Origin: Mixophyes australis
Lineage: Eukaryota > Chordata > Amphibia > Anura > Limnodynastidae
DNA: 64,000 bases
Assembly: GCA_036250195.1 (NCBI GenBank)
Contig: JAVHZZ010000010.1
Location: forward strand, 107,932,278 to 107,996,277
Reading direction: 5' to 3'
Below the pieces are notes generated by a model that ran no database searches, was not told the DNA's origin, and saw nothing but the letters and a program-made list of their open reading frames with translations. The position numbers and the translations under genes were made by a program. This document shows, piece after piece, positions 58,930 to 64,000 of the stretch. Position 1 is the first letter of the stretch. Each line of letters begins with the position of its first letter.

Positions 58930-61162
58930 CCGAGGGGTGAGACACTTGGTGCTTGTGTCACTCAACAGCAACAATGATTTAGCTGGTTTTCTATGCTTGT
59001 TTTAGGATTTAATAAGTTGAAAATTGTTCTCATTGGTCTCTATTACAATTTTTTTCCCCACAAAGGCTTGTGGGGTTCAGTGAGACTCCCCTACTTACAT
59101 CTAAGGCTCTGGTGACATGAATACGTATATCTGCTACTCCTTGAAGGAGCCCCTCTGTGAGACACGATGAGATTTCTGGCTCGCTCACTCGCTGGCTCTC
59201 ACAATGAGGTCATGTAACATTCATGAAAAATATGTCCTCGGCCATTTTTAAGTAATAAGTTTAAGACAAAGAATTCACCAAATGTTAAACTTGGCCTGAG
59301 AGCCCCATATATCTCCATTTAGTTTATACAGCCAATACCCAAATGTTTGTTATAAAATTCCTGTGTAAGATTTAGCCTAATATTCTTTGTCATTATGGTG
59401 GATGAATTGCATTGTCTCTCTGTAAGTAAACAATGGGATTTCCGGAGTGTGACCCTATGTTCACGTTAATTAATCCTAAAATGCTCTGGAAAATAACTGG
59501 TGAGCATTACACAGAGATTCTCCCACCACCACTAGAGGGCGGAACGTCACTGAAATGAGCACAATAAATTTAATTGGTCTCCTTGCTTTTTAGAGGGTCA
59601 CTATCGCCCATTAGCAGATCAGACCAGACATCCGATGGGTGCTTGGGATATCTTATTATAAAAGAACAAAAAAGATATTTGAGCGGATCCACAGGGCGGT
59701 TTTTATATAGGATTCATTTTGTACTTGTTTTGTTTAACATAATTGTCGGCCATAATGGAATTATCACTCGTCAGACCGATGCCTACATTAATACGGATGC
59801 GGTATCTTCTATACCACTACTGTTCTTTAAACCATCCCCCCATTTTCAGGTAGTTCCAGGACTGGATCCCACTTCTACACAAACAGGATAATTGTCATCA
59901 CTATATTAATATTGGTGAACGCACAGTGATCGATTCAGTAGAACCAAGAGAACAATATCAATAACGATGACCCGTCCATCGCAGACACTGATCTCAGTTG
60001 GCTTTTTTTAACCCACAAGAAGGGCATTGGGAAGAGAGACGGAGCGATACCTAGGAAGACATAACTATTTACACGGGACACTTCTTACCCGTTGGTGTAG
60101 CATATGGGATTTGCACCATCACGGCCCATGCACCTCTACATCACATTGCACTCAGATTGGCAGGCGTAGTGGCACAGTATACCTCGCTGCAGACCTCCGC
60201 AGCTGTGCGATGACATGAATCCCATCATCGTACCCTCGTCTTTCTCCATCCAGTAGAATTCAGACTTTCCCGAATGTCAGGGCGAGTCGACGTGTATGAT
60301 TTCAGTGCTGCGCTTAGATTTTCTATGTTTCCAACTCCACCGCCGTGAGACAATTGTGTGGCAGTTGCAGAGATTCCCAGTGTTACTTTGTTGGGCACAT
60401 TTAGCTTTTTGCACCAAATATACGTTGAGCGATGTTTTGTGGATATGTTGAAATGACGCAACTCTACCTAATGTGGTCTAAAACACAAACAACCAACAGC
60501 TCTGTAAATGTGCCGATCGGCTCATATTGGTGCGCTCGTCCCTCTGTACGCACCATCTCGTCCCTTGTTTACCTGTTTCCTCTCAGGGCTACATGTATCC
60601 TTGTAAATAAAATGCATGGCCCTCTTTGTCTTCATGACTGTAAAGGAATTGCGAGGTGACGGCTGATGTGTTGTGTGAGCGTTTTTCTCTCTCTTCTTCC
60701 TCTTTCTGTCTGTTTCTGGTTATTTTTATGACGTGTTTTGGCCTGGTTTTCGTTTGGTTGTCTCTACATAAGAGACAACTCCGGGATTATCTCTCAACAC
60801 GTTCTGAGCATCACGATTAGAGCTCCCATCACATTCTGTGCTGTTCATAATCCATAACTACGTGACTATTGATATCTGCTGAATCTAGCCTGTTTGTGTC
60901 TCCGATGAGCCATCAAATTCAGACATCTTCCACCTGGGACACGGATTAATGAGGTGCAGAGCTCAGGATATTGGGAGGATGATCCAATTAGATCAATCTA
61001 GGGAATTTCTATATTCCAGAATACATGCCTTTTTTTTTCCTTACTGGATGCAAATTTTTTTTATGTTTTGTTTATTCCCTCATAAATCGCCTTAACAGGA
61101 TGCAGTGTCACTGAAGAATAAATTCAACCGTTAAATCCTGTGTAGTCTACATTTAGTGATAC
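58930..61162. other. Intronic sequence, no gene seen
   Basis: A 105-residue open frame at 59574-59891 and shorter ones show no family motif. Nothing is recognised. Confidence 0.45.
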
Positions 61163-61325
61163 TAGGGGGGAATTCTATTAGCCGCGATATTCCTCGGGAC
61201 ATTGCGGCTGCACATTCGTTACTACGGTAAAATCTCTGCTAAGTTTCCCTCGCAACTCTATGGGGTGCGAGAAAAATCAGCATAGATCTCTGTAAAAATC
61301 CCCACAGATTGAATCCCCCCCTAGT
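61163..61325. mobile_element. Small MITE with ACTAGGGGGGAATTC ends
   Basis: The ends ACTAGGGGGGAATTC and GATTGAATCCCCCCCTAGT form imperfect inverted repeats around ATTAGCCGCGATATTCC...CCTCGCAACTCTATGGGGTGCGAG. Non-coding, family unassigned. Confidence 0.55.
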
Positions 61326-62880
61326 TGTCTTTATTTAATTTTCACTATATTTTTTATTTCCAGGCTGTTTGAGCTTACAATCAATTTTTGACACCTAGTT
61401 CACAGGCAGACAATACGATGTGTACAATAAGACTGCCATTCTTTTTGCCTCTGTTCCCAGAGACCTCCTTTCAGTCTTAGTCTTGTGTGATGGTACTCTG
61501 CCAGTGTGATGGTATGACCTCACTCGGGGGTGGAACTTGTCCTGAGCGGGGGTGGGGCTTGTCCTGAGCGGGGGCAGGTCCGGATTACTGACAATAAAGA
61601 TAAAGCAGGAAGAGCTAGTTTGCAGGGTAACACATATTCGTGTTAAGTATTTCTCTGTTCTTGGTACAATAAAAGAGAAAAAAAGAGGCACCATTTGAAT
61701 AGTCCTATTCATATCAAAGCATAATTTTATTCCAAGCTTCTGTTTTACTCTACCTCGGAGGCTGACGACTATTATCAGATCTCTTTTACATTTATAATAT
61801 TATATACTTGATCTTATCTATCTATTAAGTGGCTGCTAAACCTGAAATACGAGATGGTTACTGGTAAGAGAGCGACACATGGAAGCGATTCAGGAGCATT
61901 TTAGAGCTGTGAACATTTGAAATAATGTTGTGATTGTGGTTTATTGAAGGGCTAGATGTAACACTGTAACGTTGCTGACAACAGAGAACAATAGTTTACA
62001 CTTGGCTGTATATCATATGTAATTCCAATGTCAAACATCTCGAGTTTTGTCAAACTATGGAAACTTTTCCACATACGTCTGTTATTAGTAGCTGTCTTAC
62101 AAGACAGCTTGTGGATTGATCTGCCAAGATAATATGAAAGTACGGAAAGTACAGGAGAAGCGTGATCTGCCAACCACGGAGTTATAAGGCTGGAATATTC
62201 TATACTGTATGGAAATTTAAGAATAAGATGCCATTGAGAATCGGAATTATGGAACACTGTAGGATACATAAAATTGATCAAATGAATAATGAAAACAACC
62301 AACCAGACTGAGAGATCACAGACACGGTCATCAGGGAGAGAGACTACAGCAGTCGCTGCCATCTAGTGGCCAAATAATCATTAAACATATCATTATATCA
62401 TCATACACATCTAAAGGCAGGGTATACATACACGAAACTGATACCACCACTGCTCCCGCTTCATGGAACCACCATATTCAGAGAGTTGGCAGCTATAGAA
62501 CTCAAGGTTTCTCCTAATTTTATTATTCGCTACTGATTCTGCCCCTTTCACCAGATTGACCTTAAAATATACAGATATCACAATTTCTATCTGTTCCTAA
62601 GTTCTAGGAACAGTCCCAAGTTTTAAAGATCTGTCCATGGAAATGTGTGTCGCTGTTTGTCTGTGTGCCTTTTTTTTTGACTGTTAGATGTAATTATTAA
62701 GTCCCATTATTATTCTCTGAGCTTTAGGAGGTAACATTTTCAGAATGGGAGCAATTAAAATGCAACAACGTACACTATTGTCACAATCTTTAAGCATGCC
62801 ATGATGGGTATTGTAGTGCTCCAAGGTGTGCCGAGATGGACATATGCAACCTTAAATGTTGGCAGCTATGTAATAGATGA
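61326..62880. other. Intronic sequence, no gene seen
   Basis: A short direct repeat GCGGGGGTGGGGCTTGTCCTGA / GGGGGTGGAACTTGTCCTGA lies near 61525-61570. The 136-residue minus-strand open frame at 61952-62362 resembles nothing known. Near 62797 GCCATGATGGGTATTGTAGTGCTCC is a hAT-palindrome arm fragment. Confidence 0.45.
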
Positions 62881-62883
62881 GTT

Positions 62884-62934
62884 GTGTGTGTGTGTGTGTG
62901 TGTGTATGTGTGTATGTGTATATATATATATATA

Positions 62935-62974
<40 letters not shown>
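62884..62974. repeat. Compound (TG)n(TA)n microsatellite
   Basis: TG run, TATG-interrupted TG, TA, TG and a final TA run of about 30 bp. Confidence 0.95.
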
Positions 62975-62977
<3 letters not shown>

Positions 62978-63792
62978 GCAGCCCATATGATGGCTGCTTC
63001 CACTGCGTGTACATTAATACCTCCCCTTTCATGCAGAGATTCTCTGTGCTAAACACGTATGTGATTGTTGGTCATGTGTGTGCAGTGTGTGTACGTACCA
63101 GGTGTGAGGTGCTGTGATTCTGAGAACACTGAGCGAGGATACAATGTAACTATTTCTCAGAACAAGTTAATGCCCAACATAGAAGTTCAGCTCAGGATAC
63201 TGTAAAATCATCGTGTAAATCTGCTGACTGTGGATACGGATATATTTATGCATCCAGTGTGACCTATAGATAAAAGTACAGTGTATCGCTTCCTGGCTCC
63301 TAGGGGCCATATCCTAAAAATCTGTTGAATAAGTATAATTCGACTACGCAGTTTGTTTCTTTAGAAAGTAATTTTTGTTGTAGCCAACGCTTTGGTTGTT
63401 TATGTGGTATTAACCTGCCACTTGCACTGTATCTCTTGAATTGTTTCATTCTACTGACATAATATACAGAAAATTTTAGAAATTTATGAATGGTGATTGC
63501 AGTGTCCTTGTAAAATTGATTCTTAAAGAGCACTGGAGAGGCAGAGCCAATATTTGTGAAGATAAATTTACTAGGAACTAGTGACATTGTGAGTCACAAG
63601 GCGCCTTGCCCCAAATACAGAGCACCAATAGCTTTCTGCACTGGTTGTTTTGAATCTCTGGTGACATCAGGAAATGAGGTGGCTGTTGGAGGGTACAAAG
63701 TAAAACGCTATTAACCAGTGATGAACAACATGAAGTAGCTGGAGACCTGCAAGAGTGACCCTCCAGCCTTCAAAGGGGTGGGACAGAGGAAG
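62975..63792. other. Intronic sequence, no gene seen
   Basis: Nothing is recognised. Confidence 0.45.
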
Positions 63793-64000
63793 TGCACAGT
63801 GCACTCCCTCCTCCTCCAGGTATACCATGTGACCTCCCTGCACAGTGCACTCCCTCCTCCTCCAGGTATACCATGTGACCTCCCTGCACTGTGCACTCCC
63901 TCCTCCTCCTCCTGGTATACCATGTGACCTCCCTGCACAGTGCACTCCCTCCTCCTCCTCCAGGTATACCATGTGACCTCCCTGCACTGTGCACTCCCTC
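63793..64000. repeat. 46/49-bp minisatellite running off the right edge
   Basis: GTGCACTCCC starts at 63799, 63845, 63891, 63940 and 63989. The unit carries (CTC)n, GGTATACCATGTGACC and CCCTGCACWGTGCAC. Spacing changes from 46 to 49 bp with one extra CTC. CACAG and CACTG versions occur in the order AG, AG, TG, AG, TG. All six frames stay largely open, so the overlapping predicted proteins here are artefacts. Confidence 0.97.

Noticed and set aside
61952..62362. A 136-residue minus-strand open frame
   Set aside because: No recognised motif or codon pattern, and no neighbouring splice signals that make a gene model.
63667..63994. Overlapping 74-106-residue minus-strand frames with HMVYLEEE repeats
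   Set aside because: They are translations of the 46/49-bp minisatellite, which is open in several frames.

Overview
The window is vertebrate nuclear DNA, most likely from a frog (Anura). This rests on the repeat families: a tRNA-like SINE, an L2/CR1-type LINE tail, very many short inverted-repeat DNA transposons (Harbinger-, hAT- and Tc1-related), and long AT-rich, gene-poor intronic sequence. The species cannot be named from the sequence alone.

One host gene is supported. Two coding exons on the + strand, at 18819-18904 and 54338-54475, encode consecutive N-terminal pieces of SBF2 (myotubularin-related 13, MTMR13), in the uDENN part of its tripartite DENN module. Both have canonical AG/GT borders and matching phases: exon 2 enters in phase 1 and leaves in phase 0, and exon 3 enters and leaves in phase 0. 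The layout is therefore: 1-18818, the end of the intron before exon 2; 18819-18904, exon 2; 18905-54337, a 35.4 kb intron; 54338-54475, exon 3; 54476-64000, the start of the next intron. The first coding exon lies to the left and the rest of this very large gene to the right. I saw no other host gene, RNA gene or CpG-island promoter.

The rest is mobile-element sediment and simple repeats. (1) Six copies of a tRNA-headed SINE, whose 3' tail matches the tail of two LINE fragments in the same window. (2) A Harbinger family with AGCTGGGTACACAC-type ends, in two subfamilies. One copy (14706-15699) still holds the N-terminal part of a transposase, which links the short copies to their source. (3) hAT-type inverted-repeat elements, several with 8-bp target duplications. 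(4) Other palindromic MITEs. (5) Decayed coding relics of LINE reverse transcriptase and Tc1/mariner transposase. (6) Tandem arrays: 10 x 19 bp, 24 x 28 bp, about 3 x 133-147 bp, 46/49-bp units running off the right edge, and several microsatellites. (7) A local duplication at 32.96-34.02 / 34.76-36.36 kb.

No undescribed biological system was found. The most informative signals are the SINE/LINE tail sharing, the Harbinger relic that explains its MITEs, the dated nested insertions and the block structure of the 28-bp minisatellite. All family assignments come from reading motifs and from memory of the families. No database search was run.
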